DNA from: JANQOH01 sp965214495
GTDB taxonomy: Bacteria; Pseudomonadota; Alphaproteobacteria; UBA7887
Assembly (NCBI GenBank): GCA_965214495.1
Contig: OZ243958.1
Coordinates: 620,001 to 684,000 of the forward strand
DNA length: 64,000 nt
Reading direction: 5' to 3'
The position numbers were made by a program, and so were the translations under genes. The notes beneath the pieces are model-generated. The model was not told where the DNA came from and did not search any database. It saw only the letters and a program-made list of their open reading frames with translations. How positions within the stretch are numbered: position 1 is the first letter of the stretch; each line of letters starts with the position of its first letter. Shown here piece after piece: positions 44,192 to 52,014 of this stretch.

Positions 44192-45241
44192 ATGAACATG
44201 AGGTATCTCGCGACGTTGACCGCAGCGTCGTTCGCCGCCGCCGTGGCGTTCGGCGCGCAGGCGGGCAACAACCCGGTCGATGAGGATTGGTGGCCGGGCG
44301 AATTCGGCGCCGACGACGAGGCGGGCGGCACGAACTACATCACGCCGGAGAAACGGCTGTCCGCGGTGCAACTGGTCAAACAGGGCCAGATCGTCACCCT
44401 CGGCATGCCCTATTCGAACAACATGCCGCTGGTTCCGGGGCGCACCTTCGCGCTCAGCATCCCCGGCAACCCGACCCACGGTCCCTTGAGCTGGCCCGGC
44501 GAGAATTTCGGCCAGACCTTCATGGACGAGCTGCTCACCGCCGAGATCGGTCAGGTCGGAACGCAATTCGACGGTCTCGGCCACCCCATGATCCAGATCA
44601 CCGGCGTCGAGGGATGGGACGACGATCACTACTTCTACAACGGGGTGAAGCTCGCCGACATTACCAGCCCGCGCGGTTTGAAGAAGATGGGCACGGAAAA
44701 GGTCGGCTCGTTCTTCACGCGCGGCCTGTTGATCGACGTCGCCGCGCTCAAGGGCGTCGATGTGCTCGAAAAGGGCTACGCCATCACTCTCGACGACTAC
44801 AACGCGGCGCTCGAAGCCCAGGGCGTGGGCGACGCCGAACAGGGTGACGTAGTGGTGTTCCGCACCGGCTGGAACAGCCTGTGGAAAGGCAACCACACCG
44901 GCGAGAAGTCCCCGCAGCAGATCGCGATGGACAACGCCGAGCACGGTTCCGGCGAACCCGGCGTCAGCCCGGAAGTGTGCGATTATCTCGCCGAGCGCAA
45001 GATCTCGATGATCGGCTCGGACACTTGGGGTCTGGAGCCTTACGACTTCGCGCAGGGCGTGCCAGAGTCCTTCGCCTACTGCCACATCAACCTGATCGTT
45101 CGGCGCGGCATCTACAATTTCGAGAATCTCGATCTCGACGGCCTGTCGGAGGCCGGCGTTTACGAGTTCCTGTTCTCGTGGGCGCCGATCAAGCTGGTCG
45201 GCGGCACTGGCGCGCCGGGCAATCCGATCGCGGCTTACTGA
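44192..45241 (+). CDS. Exported cyclase-family (kynurenine formamidase-like) hydrolase
   Basis: This 349-aa protein of the metal-dependent cyclase/formamidase family has an N-terminal signal peptide (residues 1-25, ending FGAQAG), unusual because most relatives are cytoplasmic. The metal-binding core is VGTQFDGLGHPM near residue 128, a variant of H-x-G-T-H-x-D-x-x-x-H with Gln at the first His of GTH, then IGSDTWGLEP and YCHINLIVRRGIY. AGAGGGAGGAAA precedes the ATG. It lies 102 bp after the amidase. A shared role in amide or lactam breakdown is possible but unproven. Confidence 0.85.
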   Translation: MNMRYLATLTAASFAAAVAFGAQAGNNPVDEDWWPGEFGADDEAGGTNYITPEKRLSAVQLVKQGQIVTLGMPYSNNMPLVPGRTFALSIPGNPTHGPLSWPGENFGQTFMDELLTAEIGQVGTQFDGLGHPMIQITGVEGWDDDHYFYNGVKLADITSPRGLKKMGTEKVGSFFTRGLLIDVAALKGVDVLEKGYAITLDDYNAALEAQGVGDAEQGDVVVFRTGWNSLWKGNHTGEKSPQQIAMDNAEHGSGEPGVSPEVCDYLAERKISMIGSDTWGLEPYDFAQGVPESFAYCHINLIVRRGIYNFENLDLDGLSEAGVYEFLFSWAPIKLVGGTGAPGNPIAAY

Positions 45242-45246
45242 TCGCG

Positions 45247-45720
45247 ATGACCTTACTGTCGATGGGGGGCCGGGCCGTGCTCGGCCCCCTTTTCGTCCTG
45301 GCGGTCGCGGCGGGCACGGCCGCCGCGCAGGCGCCGCCGGATACGCTCTATCCGCTGCCGGAGATCGACGGCGCCCTTTCGTGGGACGTGCTTGCCGGAG
45401 TCGACGTCGCGGCGGACGGGGCGGGCGTTGCGGTTTCCTACGACGAGGGGGTGCTGGCGCTCGACGGCGAGACGATCAAGATGGTGGGGTTCCTGATGCC
45501 CCTCGGCGGCGACGGTCGGCGCCAGCTCCTGAGTCGGAACTCGCCCAACTGCCCGTTCTGTCTGCCGACCGGACCGGAAGGGTTCGTCGAATTACTGTGC
45601 GATTACCCTATCGACTACGCGATGGAGGCGGTGGTCGTGGCCGGTCGGTTCGAGGTTATCCGCGATGCGAGACAGGGCTACTATTATCGGATGACCGATG
45701 TCGAACAGTTGGACGAATAG
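45247..45720 (+). CDS. DUF3299 family exported protein
   Basis: This 157-aa protein has a signal peptide (residues 1-30, ending TAAAQA) and the DUF3299 pattern: ALSWDVLAGV, VGFLMPLGG and a CxxC pair in SPNCPFCLPTGPEG followed by a strand-rich end. The function of this family is not established. The ATG lies 5 nt after the cyclase stop. The last 23 bp overlap the next gene. A terminator-like hairpin falls within its first codons. Confidence 0.75.
   Translation: MTLLSMGGRAVLGPLFVLAVAAGTAAAQAPPDTLYPLPEIDGALSWDVLAGVDVAADGAGVAVSYDEGVLALDGETIKMVGFLMPLGGDGRRQLLSRNSPNCPFCLPTGPEGFVELLCDYPIDYAMEAVVVAGRFEVIRDARQGYYYRMTDVEQLDE
45265..45293 (+). terminator. Terminator-shaped hairpin after the cyclase gene
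   Basis: GGGGGCCG (45265-45272) pairs with CGGCCCCC (45282-45289) across a 9-nt loop and is followed by TTTT. It lies 24-52 bp after the cyclase stop and has all the marks of an intrinsic terminator. It also overlaps codons 7-16 of the DUF3299 gene, encoding part of its signal peptide, so either it attenuates that gene or the hairpin is a codon-usage coincidence. Confidence 0.5.
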
Positions 45721-46063
45721 GCTCGTCGCCGCCACAGTTATCGCGCTGACCCCCGGTTTCCTCGCCTCGCCTGCCGCCGCGCAGAAGTTCGAATGTCCGG
45801 CGGGTATGGGGTACGACTTCGCGTTCGCCGATCCTGATTTCGGCGGTCAGCCGGCCGACGGTTGGGAAGCGTCGATCAAACGCGGCAAAGGCACGAGCGC
45901 GACCGGCGTTCCTGCGCTGTCGGTGCGGCGCGGCGTCATGCGGTGCCGGTATCAACTGCCGAATGGCGCGTTCATCCTGCTCGTCCGCCCGTTCCCGGAA
46001 GGCGCCGAATGCATCGTCCGGCAGGACGACTATTTCGAACTCGCCTGGTTCGGCTGCGAATAG
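45698..46063 (+). CDS. Small exported protein of unknown function
   Basis: This is a 121-aa protein with a signal peptide (residues 1-28, ending SPAAAQ). The mature chain starts KFECPAGMGYDFAF and contains four Cys (FECPAG, MRCRY, AECIV, FGCE), which could form two disulfides in the periplasm. It overlaps the DUF3299 gene by 23 bp, so translation is probably coupled. I do not recognise the family. Confidence 0.65.
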   Translation: MSNSWTNRLVAATVIALTPGFLASPAAAQKFECPAGMGYDFAFADPDFGGQPADGWEASIKRGKGTSATGVPALSVRRGVMRCRYQLPNGAFILLVRPFPEGAECIVRQDDYFELAWFGCE

Positions 46064-46073
46064 CGGTGTTTCG

Positions 46074-46828
46074 ATGACGAAAGACTGGCCCATGCCTTGG
46101 CGAATTTCCGCCCGCCGGCTTGCGGCGGTCGGGTTTTTCCTCGCGGCCGGTTTCGGACTTCCGTCTGCGCAGGCGGGGGACGGGTTCTACGCGAAGGTCG
46201 CGCTCGAACGGGGCCACGTCGCCGTGAACTACCGGAAATCGGTCGGGTTCGACTCGCCGCCGTCTTACGCGCTGGCGGAGGATCGGGAGCGGTCATGAGC
46301 CGATGCCCTGAAGATCGCCGCTGGCTATAGCCGGTTTCTGTCGCACCGGGTGTATGTCGAGGTCGAGGGAGCGCTTTACGTCGGCGGCGGCGCGTCGGGG
46401 GATTTACGGGAAGGCACGGGCGACGGCGGCGCCGACGTCTGGCCGGGGGCGTGGACGTTCGACAAGCGTCGCGCCGTCGGCTTCGATGTGCGGGTCGGAT
46501 ACGTCCCCGGAGCGTTGGATTTCGCTGGCTTGGGCCGTTCGGTCTATACGTTCGCTGGCGCGCGTCGGCTCGATGTGGATATCACGGCGGCGCATCGCAA
46601 CGACCGTCTGGGCGTCGCGGGCGCGCGGCGCCGCATGTCGTCGCGACCCCGTTTCAGCTCGGCGTCGGCGTAGAGTTCGAAGGCGCCGGCGGGGTGTTCG
46701 ACCTCCGGCTCGGTCATGCCGACTGGGACGTCGATTTCCATGTCGGCCCCGACCCAAGGCTGGGTTATGTGTTCGATGTTCAGGAATGGATCGTGTCGCT
46801 CGGCTACGTCATCGCGTTCGGCGGCTGA
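46074..46828 (+). pseudogene. Disrupted outer-membrane beta-barrel (opacity-like) protein
   Basis: A signal peptide (ending PSAQAGDGFYAKVALERG) opens a barrel-like protein of about 250 residues, but two lesions break it. An in-frame TGA lies at 46296-46298, after which the same frame continues as ALKIAAGYSRFLSHRVYVEVEGALYVGG. A one-base loss near 46627 moves the real sequence to another frame, where VVATPFQLGVGVEF continues to the barrel end WIVSLGYVIAFGG. Alternating hydrophobic strands and the terminal aromatic pattern fit an eight-stranded barrel. Recent inactivation or sequencing error are the two explanations. Confidence 0.7.
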
Positions 46829-46898
46829 CCCCTGCCGGAGCAAGGCTTTTCACGGGATGGCGGTGAGGGAACCGGGAGAGAAGCCAAGGCTGGCAACT

Positions 46899-47294
46899 AT
46901 GCGGAAGCCCAAGCATCAGCGTAACAATCCAAAGATGCGCAAGGTTGCGTCTCCGTCCCCGGGGATCGATCTGACGCGGGTTGCCGCTTCATGCCGATAT
47001 GTCGGCAGCCCATATCACAAGGATGCGCCCGGCTTTGCCGGGAGGTCTCTGCGGCGTCGACCCGATGCGAGCATGTGTCCGGGAGCTCTGGCGAACCGCC
47101 GAGAACTCGTCGAGAGCAGGCTTCGGGGCGCTGTGGCGGCCGGTCACGTCGGCGCGGCGTGGGAAGGCGGCTTTCCGCGCTATGTCTGGCATCGCGAGGG
47201 CGTCGTCGTCTTCGAAGTCCGACAAGGTTCGCCGGGTTCGGGGGAATATCATGGCTATCCGCTCGATTCGACGCATCGGGTGCAGGGATTGTGA
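46899..47294 (+). CDS. Small conserved-looking protein of unknown function, coupled to an ImmA/IrrE-like gene
   Basis: This 131-aa protein begins MRKPKHQRNNPKMRKV, then carries motifs that look functionally constrained: CRYVGSPYHK (about residues 28-37), a CPGALANRRE helix start, WEGGFPRYVWHREG (about residues 87-100) and GEYHGYPL (about residues 111-118). It is rich in His, Lys, Arg, Trp and Tyr in conserved-type blocks, as in small nucleases or toxins, but I cannot name a family. The stop TGA shares bases with the GTG of the next gene (GTGA overlap), which implies coupled translation. An upstream ATG at 46857 is possible. It starts 70 bp after the barrel pseudogene. Confidence 0.7.
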   Translation: MRKPKHQRNNPKMRKVASPSPGIDLTRVAASCRYVGSPYHKDAPGFAGRSLRRRPDASMCPGALANRRELVESRLRGAVAAGHVGAAWEGGFPRYVWHREGVVVFEVRQGSPGSGEYHGYPLDSTHRVQGL

Positions 47295-48550
47295 GCGTTC
47301 GTTTCCGGTTCGACTGGATCGATGCGGGACCGTCGCGGGATGAACGCGCCCGTCTCACCATGGCCGCGCTTGCGATCGAGGCGGACGGCGCGTTCGTTAC
47401 CGCAGCGATCGACCGGGAAAGTCGAATCTACCGCGACCACGTGGTGGTTCCGCTGTTCGGCGTTGCGGAATGGCTGGTCGGCAATTGGTGGCATCTGCTT
47501 TACGAAATCGAGGATACGAGGGAACGGAAACCCGGCTTCGAGTTCCGGCACGATTTGGCTTTCGCCGGGGACGGTTTCATCCTCCCCAGCCTCTTCATGG
47601 CGCCGGCGTCGGAAAAAGTGCATATACGGTGGCGCCGGTACAAGCCGCGCTACGCTCGCATCGAGTTCGTCGAAGAGGGGGAAACGAGCGTCGGACGCGA
47701 AGAGCTGGAAACCCAGTTCCGTATTCTTGTCGACGCCGTCCTTGAAAGACTTCATGGCGGCGGGGTTTCGCCGACGCCTCTGGATCGCGACTGGACCGCG
47801 ATGAACGCGCTCGACGCGGACGAACGGGAGTTCGGCCGCGCCGCCGCTCTTCTCGGCATCGACCCTTTCGACGTTCCCGACTCGCTGGCGAAGGCGATGG
47901 TGGCGTTGTGGGAGAGTGCGGATCCGTTCGTTCGCGAGGATGCTCTCGCGACGGCGGATGCGGACTCCCTGTCTTGCACGGGGGATTGGCTGGCCGCCGC
48001 CTTCAAGAAAGTCGAATCCGCGAAAAGCGGCGGCGGCTGGTCGGACATACGCCGGCGGTGCGCGCCGGTTCCCGGCGGCCCGCCGTGGGAGCAGGGTTAC
48101 GAGCTCGCGCGCCGGGTTCGCCGGCGGCTGGACGCCGGTGACGACCGGTTCAATTTCGACCCGGAGGGGCCTCTCGCGCTTCGCCCGGCAGTGACGCGAC
48201 CGCCGTCGCCGCGCATTCAGGGGTTGGTGGCGCCGAACGTGCCCGCTTGCGTAGCTGCGCCAAGAGGCGAGGCGGGGAGCCGATTTCTGATGGCGCGCGC
48301 CTTGGGCGACTATGTGGGGCGCGCGGCGCCCGGCGCGTCAATTCTGAGTTCGCTTGCGACGGACCGCCAAGCGCGTTCGCGCGCGTTCGCGGCGGAGTTC
48401 CTTGCCCCGGCTGCGTCGCTGCGCCGGCGGCTTGGCGGCGAACCCGCGGACATGGAAAAGGTGGACGATCTCGGACGTGAGTTCGGGGTTTCCAGCCTGG
48501 TGATACGCCGGCAGATCGAGAATCATGAGCTGGGGGTTATTCCAGAGTAG
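47291..48550 (+). CDS. ImmA/IrrE-like (M78) protein with a degenerate metal site
   Basis: This is a 419-aa protein. The N-terminal half (residues 1-155) has VVVPLFGVAEWLVGNWWHLLYE and a strand-rich segment. The C-terminal part (about 325-415) matches the M78 layout, with RFLMARALGDYVG (331-343), RAFAAEFLAPAASL and DLGREFGVSSLVIRRQIEN. In active members the first motif is A-H-E-x-G-H. Here Arg336, Ala337 and Asp340 replace the zinc ligands and the catalytic Glu, so it is probably not a protease. GTG 47291 overlaps the preceding gene by 4 bp. The last 14 bp overlap the convergent NYN gene. A partner, sensor or antitoxin role is inference. Confidence 0.75.
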   Translation: MSVRFRFDWIDAGPSRDERARLTMAALAIEADGAFVTAAIDRESRIYRDHVVVPLFGVAEWLVGNWWHLLYEIEDTRERKPGFEFRHDLAFAGDGFILPSLFMAPASEKVHIRWRRYKPRYARIEFVEEGETSVGREELETQFRILVDAVLERLHGGGVSPTPLDRDWTAMNALDADEREFGRAAALLGIDPFDVPDSLAKAMVALWESADPFVREDALATADADSLSCTGDWLAAAFKKVESAKSGGGWSDIRRRCAPVPGGPPWEQGYELARRVRRRLDAGDDRFNFDPEGPLALRPAVTRPPSPRIQGLVAPNVPACVAAPRGEAGSRFLMARALGDYVGRAAPGASILSSLATDRQARSRAFAAEFLAPAASLRRRLGGEPADMEKVDDLGREFGVSSLVIRRQIENHELGVIPE

Positions 48551-49292
48551 ATCGCCAGGTTCGACTACCGGGTTTGCGGCGGATGCTCACCACGCCGTTG
48601 TCATCTCGTTTCAAATCGAAGGCGCCGGACTTCTCGGCGAGAGTGCTCAGTTTGGAACAGCCGTAGTTCCGCGAATCGAAATCCGGCGCCGCGTCGCCGA
48701 TCCGGCTGCCCACATCGCTCAGCAGTGTCCAGCTGTCGTCTGTGTCCCTGATCGCATGCGCGATGATCTTCACGGCCTTTGAAGGGGGCTCCTTCCCTGC
48801 CGCCGGCGTCGAGGCAGGCACGCCGCCGCTTGTCTTCTCCGTCTCGGTCTCGACAAGATTTTCGACATAGATAAAACGGTTGCAGGCGCTGCGAAAAGCC
48901 TCCGGTGTCTTGCGTTCGCCGAAGCCATAGACCGCCAGCCCGTCCTCCCGCAGCCGCTGCGCCAGTCGGGTGAAGTCGCTGTCGGAACTGACGAGGCAGA
49001 CGCCGTCGAGTTTGCCCTTGTGCATCAGATCCATCGCGTCGATCACGAGTGCGATATCGGCTGCGTTTTTACCCTTGGTATTGTTGCGCTGCTGGTGTTG
49101 CAGGATTGCGAGCGATTTGACCGCGTCGTCCCATCCGCCAAGCCGGTTGCCAGAGAAGTCGCCGTAGATTCGTCGCACGGTGGCTTCGCCCAGTGTGACG
49201 ATCTCGTCGAAGATCGCCTTCGCCCAGCGCGCGTTGGTGTTGTCGGCATCGATCAGGACCGCGAGGCTCAAGCGGCGTCCGCTTTCCGGCAT
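48537..49292 (-). CDS. NYN domain protein with C-terminal OST-HTH/LOTUS domain
   Basis: This is a 251-aa putative RNase or RNA-binding protein. The NYN (PIN-like) domain covers residues 8-145, with acidic active-site residues in LIDADNTN (Asp15, Asp17), GKNAADIALVIDAMDLM and LVSSDSDFTRLAQRLRE. A Pro/Ala linker leads to an OST-HTH/LOTUS domain (about 167-245, containing WTLLSDVGSRI). Bacterial NYN-LOTUS proteins are thought to act on RNA. It begins 15 nt after the E1 stop on the same strand, so it may be co-transcribed with E1, and it converges with the ImmA-like gene. Confidence 0.88.
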   Translation of the reverse strand: MPESGRRLSLAVLIDADNTNARWAKAIFDEIVTLGEATVRRIYGDFSGNRLGGWDDAVKSLAILQHQQRNNTKGKNAADIALVIDAMDLMHKGKLDGVCLVSSDSDFTRLAQRLREDGLAVYGFGERKTPEAFRSACNRFIYVENLVETETEKTSGGVPASTPAAGKEPPSKAVKIIAHAIRDTDDSWTLLSDVGSRIGDAAPDFDSRNYGCSKLSTLAEKSGAFDLKRDDNGVVSIRRKPGSRTWRSTLE

Positions 49293-49307
49293 GGCCGCTT
49301 TCCCCGC

Positions 49308-51314
49308 CTACGCCATCAACGCGCGCACCTCTTCGACGATGCGGTCCTGCGACGGGATCGTCGCTCGTTCGAGCTCGTCGTTGTAGGGCATCGGTGTGTC
49401 GAGGGCGCCTATGCGGGCGATGGGTGCGTCGAGATGGTCGAACGCCTTTTCCACCGCCATCGCCGCGACTTCGGCGCCGAAGCCGCCATTGCGCCAGGCT
49501 TCGTGAACGATCGCGAGCCGGTTGGTCTTCTTCACCGACTCGACGATCGCACCCTCGTCGAGCGGCTTGAGGGTGCGTGGGTCCACGACTTCGACGTCGA
49601 TGCCGTCACGCTCCAGAACCGTCGCCGCCGACAGCGCCCGAGGCACCATCGACGTGGTTGCGACCAGCGTCACGTCGTTGCCCTTGCGCTTCACGTCGGC
49701 CTTGCCGATCGGGATCGCGTAGTGTTCTTCCGGCACCGGCCCGGGCTGTCCGAGATAGAGCATCTTCGATTCGAGGAAGATCACCGGGTTGTCGTCGCGG
49801 ATCGCCGACACCAGAAGCCCCTTGGCGTCGTAGGGCGTCGAAGGTGCGACCACGACGAGGCCGGGCACGTGGGTGAACCACGCTTCCAGGCTCTGGCTGT
49901 GCTGCGCGGCAAGGCGAATGCCGCCGCCCTGCGGGCCGCGCACCACCAGCGGCACGTTCGGCTTGCCGCCAAGCATGAAACGGAACTTCGCCGCCTGGTT
50001 GACCAGCATGTCCATAGTCAGCGCAACGAAGTCGAAAATCTGGATCTCGACGATCGGGCGCATCCCGGCGATTGCGGCGCCGACGCCGCAACCGACGAAG
50101 CTCGCTTCCGAGATCGGCGTGTCGCGCACGCGCTCTTCACCGTATTTCTCGATCAACCCCTTGGAGACCTGGAAGATGCCGCCGGTCAGGCCCACATCCT
50201 CGCCCATCAGGAACACGGTCTCGTCGCGCGCCATCTCGCCGTCGATCGCTTCGTTCAGCGCCTCGACGAACGACAGTTCGCGGTCGCTGTCGGGGCCGGG
50301 CTCGACGACGTCCGCGTGCGGGGCATACACCGCTTGCCGCATGACCTGAATCGACGGTTCGGGGCTGCCGGTGCCGAAGCTGACCGCGGCCTCGATTTCG
50401 CCGTCGACCGCTTCGCCGATCTCCTTCCGGCGTTCGCCGGGGACCGCTCCGGCGCCGTCGAGCGCCGCCTCCATGACGACGATGGGGTCGCGCGCCTTCC
50501 ACTCCTCAAACTCGTCATCGGGCCGCGGGTCGCGCAGATTGGCGCGCATCGAATGCTGGCCCCAGCGATAGGTCATCGCTTCGATCAGGGTGGGCCCGTC
50601 GCCGGCGCGCGCGCGTTCGATCGCTTCCGAGACGACGAGATAGACTTCGGTCGCATCGTTGCCGTCGATGGTGATGCCGGGAATGTCGTAGGCCGGGGCA
50701 CGCAAGGCCACATGCTCGACCGCCGTCGTCTGCTTGTAGGAAGTGGACAACGCATACTGGTTGTTCTCGCAGACGAAGATCACCGGCAGCTTCCAAACCG
50801 AGGCCAGATTGAGCGATTCGTGGAACACGCCCTGATTGTTCGCGCCGTCACCGAAAAAGGCGATCGACACCTGGCCCTCACTGCGCAGGAGCGAGGCCAG
50901 TCCAGCACCGACGGCGAGCGGCATGGCGGCGCCGACGATGCCGTTCGCGCCGAGGATGTTCAGGTCCATGTCGGCGATATGCATCGAACCGCCGAGACCG
51001 CGGCAGTAGCCCGTCTCCCGGCCCATCAATTCCGCCATCATACGATCGACGCGCGCGCCCTTGGCGATGCAGTGGCCGTGGCCGCGGTGATAACTGGCGA
51101 TGTAGTCCTTCTCACCCAGCGCGGCGCAGACACCGGCGGCGATCGCTTCCTCGCCCATGTAGCTGTGCGCGGTGCCCTTCACGACGCCTTCGTTGAACAG
51201 TTCGAAGGTGCGCTGTTCGAAGGCGCGGATCCGCTTCATCGTGGTGTAGAGCGCTTCCAATCGGTCGGCTGGCAGCTGCCTGTTGTCGCGCATGGCTTCC
51301 GTCGCGGTCGTCAT
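49308..51314 (-). CDS. Fused alpha-beta E1 component, thiamine-dependent 2-oxoacid/acetoin dehydrogenase family
   Basis: This 668-aa fusion joins an E1-alpha domain (residues 1-320, TPP/Mg motif GDGANNQGVFHE to CENN) to an E1-beta domain (about 345-668, starting SFVEALNEAIDGEM, with GEDVG and the transketolase C-terminal domain). It would decarboxylate a 2-oxoacid, or cleave acetoin, and pass the acyl group to a lipoyl E2. No E2 or E3 gene is in the window. GGGAGGTATCAGGC precedes ATG 51314. Pyruvate, branched-chain 2-oxoacids and acetoin are all plausible substrates. Confidence 0.88.
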   Translation of the reverse strand: MTTATEAMRDNRQLPADRLEALYTTMKRIRAFEQRTFELFNEGVVKGTAHSYMGEEAIAAGVCAALGEKDYIASYHRGHGHCIAKGARVDRMMAELMGRETGYCRGLGGSMHIADMDLNILGANGIVGAAMPLAVGAGLASLLRSEGQVSIAFFGDGANNQGVFHESLNLASVWKLPVIFVCENNQYALSTSYKQTTAVEHVALRAPAYDIPGITIDGNDATEVYLVVSEAIERARAGDGPTLIEAMTYRWGQHSMRANLRDPRPDDEFEEWKARDPIVVMEAALDGAGAVPGERRKEIGEAVDGEIEAAVSFGTGSPEPSIQVMRQAVYAPHADVVEPGPDSDRELSFVEALNEAIDGEMARDETVFLMGEDVGLTGGIFQVSKGLIEKYGEERVRDTPISEASFVGCGVGAAIAGMRPIVEIQIFDFVALTMDMLVNQAAKFRFMLGGKPNVPLVVRGPQGGGIRLAAQHSQSLEAWFTHVPGLVVVAPSTPYDAKGLLVSAIRDDNPVIFLESKMLYLGQPGPVPEEHYAIPIGKADVKRKGNDVTLVATTSMVPRALSAATVLERDGIDVEVVDPRTLKPLDEGAIVESVKKTNRLAIVHEAWRNGGFGAEVAAMAVEKAFDHLDAPIARIGALDTPMPYNDELERATIPSQDRIVEEVRALMA

Positions 51315-51532
51315 GCCTGATACCTCCCGTGGGCGCGTTGCGATTCGCGGCCAGCCTATCAAATTGTTCGGCGCGGCCGAAACGCTTCCGGCCCTGCGGC
51401 TGCAATCCTCGCTATGAGTTCCTGAATACTCGATACCGGGGCGATGTTGCCGGCGTGCTGGCGCGCCCATGGCGGCCATGCTACGAACGGCAGGTCTCCC
51501 GGTGATCCCGAAAAGCGGACACGAACAGCGAC

Positions 51533-51985
51533 ATGGCCGAAACGGCGTCGAGTCCGGGCGAGCGCATCGCCGTCGCCGCGGATCACGGAGGCTTCGCGCT
51601 CAAGGAGGCGGTTGCCGAGGTCTTGCGGGATCGGGGCTACAGCATCGTCGATCTGGGCACGAACAGCGCCGATGCGGTCGATTACCCCGAATTCGGCGAA
51701 GCGCTGGCGCGGGCCGTGCTCGACGGGCGCGCCGCGCGCGGCGTGCTGATGTGCGCCACCGGCATCGGCGTCGGCATCGCCGCCAACCGCTATCCCGGCA
51801 TTCGCGCCGCAGTTTGCCACAGCACCGAAACCGCGCGCCTCGCCCGCGCACACAATGACGCCAACGTGCTCGTGCTCGGTGGGCGTATTCTCGATCGCGA
51901 GACCGCCCTTGCCTGTCTGGACGCATTCCTGCATACGCCCTTCGAGGGGGGGCGCCACGCCCGGCGCGTGGCCAAGCTCGGCTGA
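51533..51985 (+). CDS. rpiB: Ribose 5-phosphate isomerase B
   Basis: This 150-aa RpiB interconverts ribose 5-phosphate and ribulose 5-phosphate. Conserved segments are AVAADHGGFALKE (residues 13-25), DYPEFGEALARAV, the MCATGIGVGIAANRYPGIRAA loop with the nucleophilic Cys, and HNDANVLVLGGR. It is placed before glyA, as in many alphaproteobacteria. It supplies pentose phosphate, which feeds the riboflavin genes downstream. The 218-bp divergent gap with E1 holds no other gene. Confidence 0.95.
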   Translation: MAETASSPGERIAVAADHGGFALKEAVAEVLRDRGYSIVDLGTNSADAVDYPEFGEALARAVLDGRAARGVLMCATGIGVGIAANRYPGIRAAVCHSTETARLARAHNDANVLVLGGRILDRETALACLDAFLHTPFEGGRHARRVAKLG

Positions 51986-52014
51986 TCGTCAATCGGCGAA
52001 GACGGCGCGGCGGC

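Noticed and set aside
42617..45085. 822-codon minus-strand open frame opposite the amidase and cyclase genes
   Set aside because: Both plus-strand genes have intact catalytic motifs and ribosome-binding sites. The antisense frame shows no domain.
49020..51320. 766-codon plus-strand open frame opposite the E1 gene
   Set aside because: It is a shadow of the E1 coding sequence with no recognisable motif.
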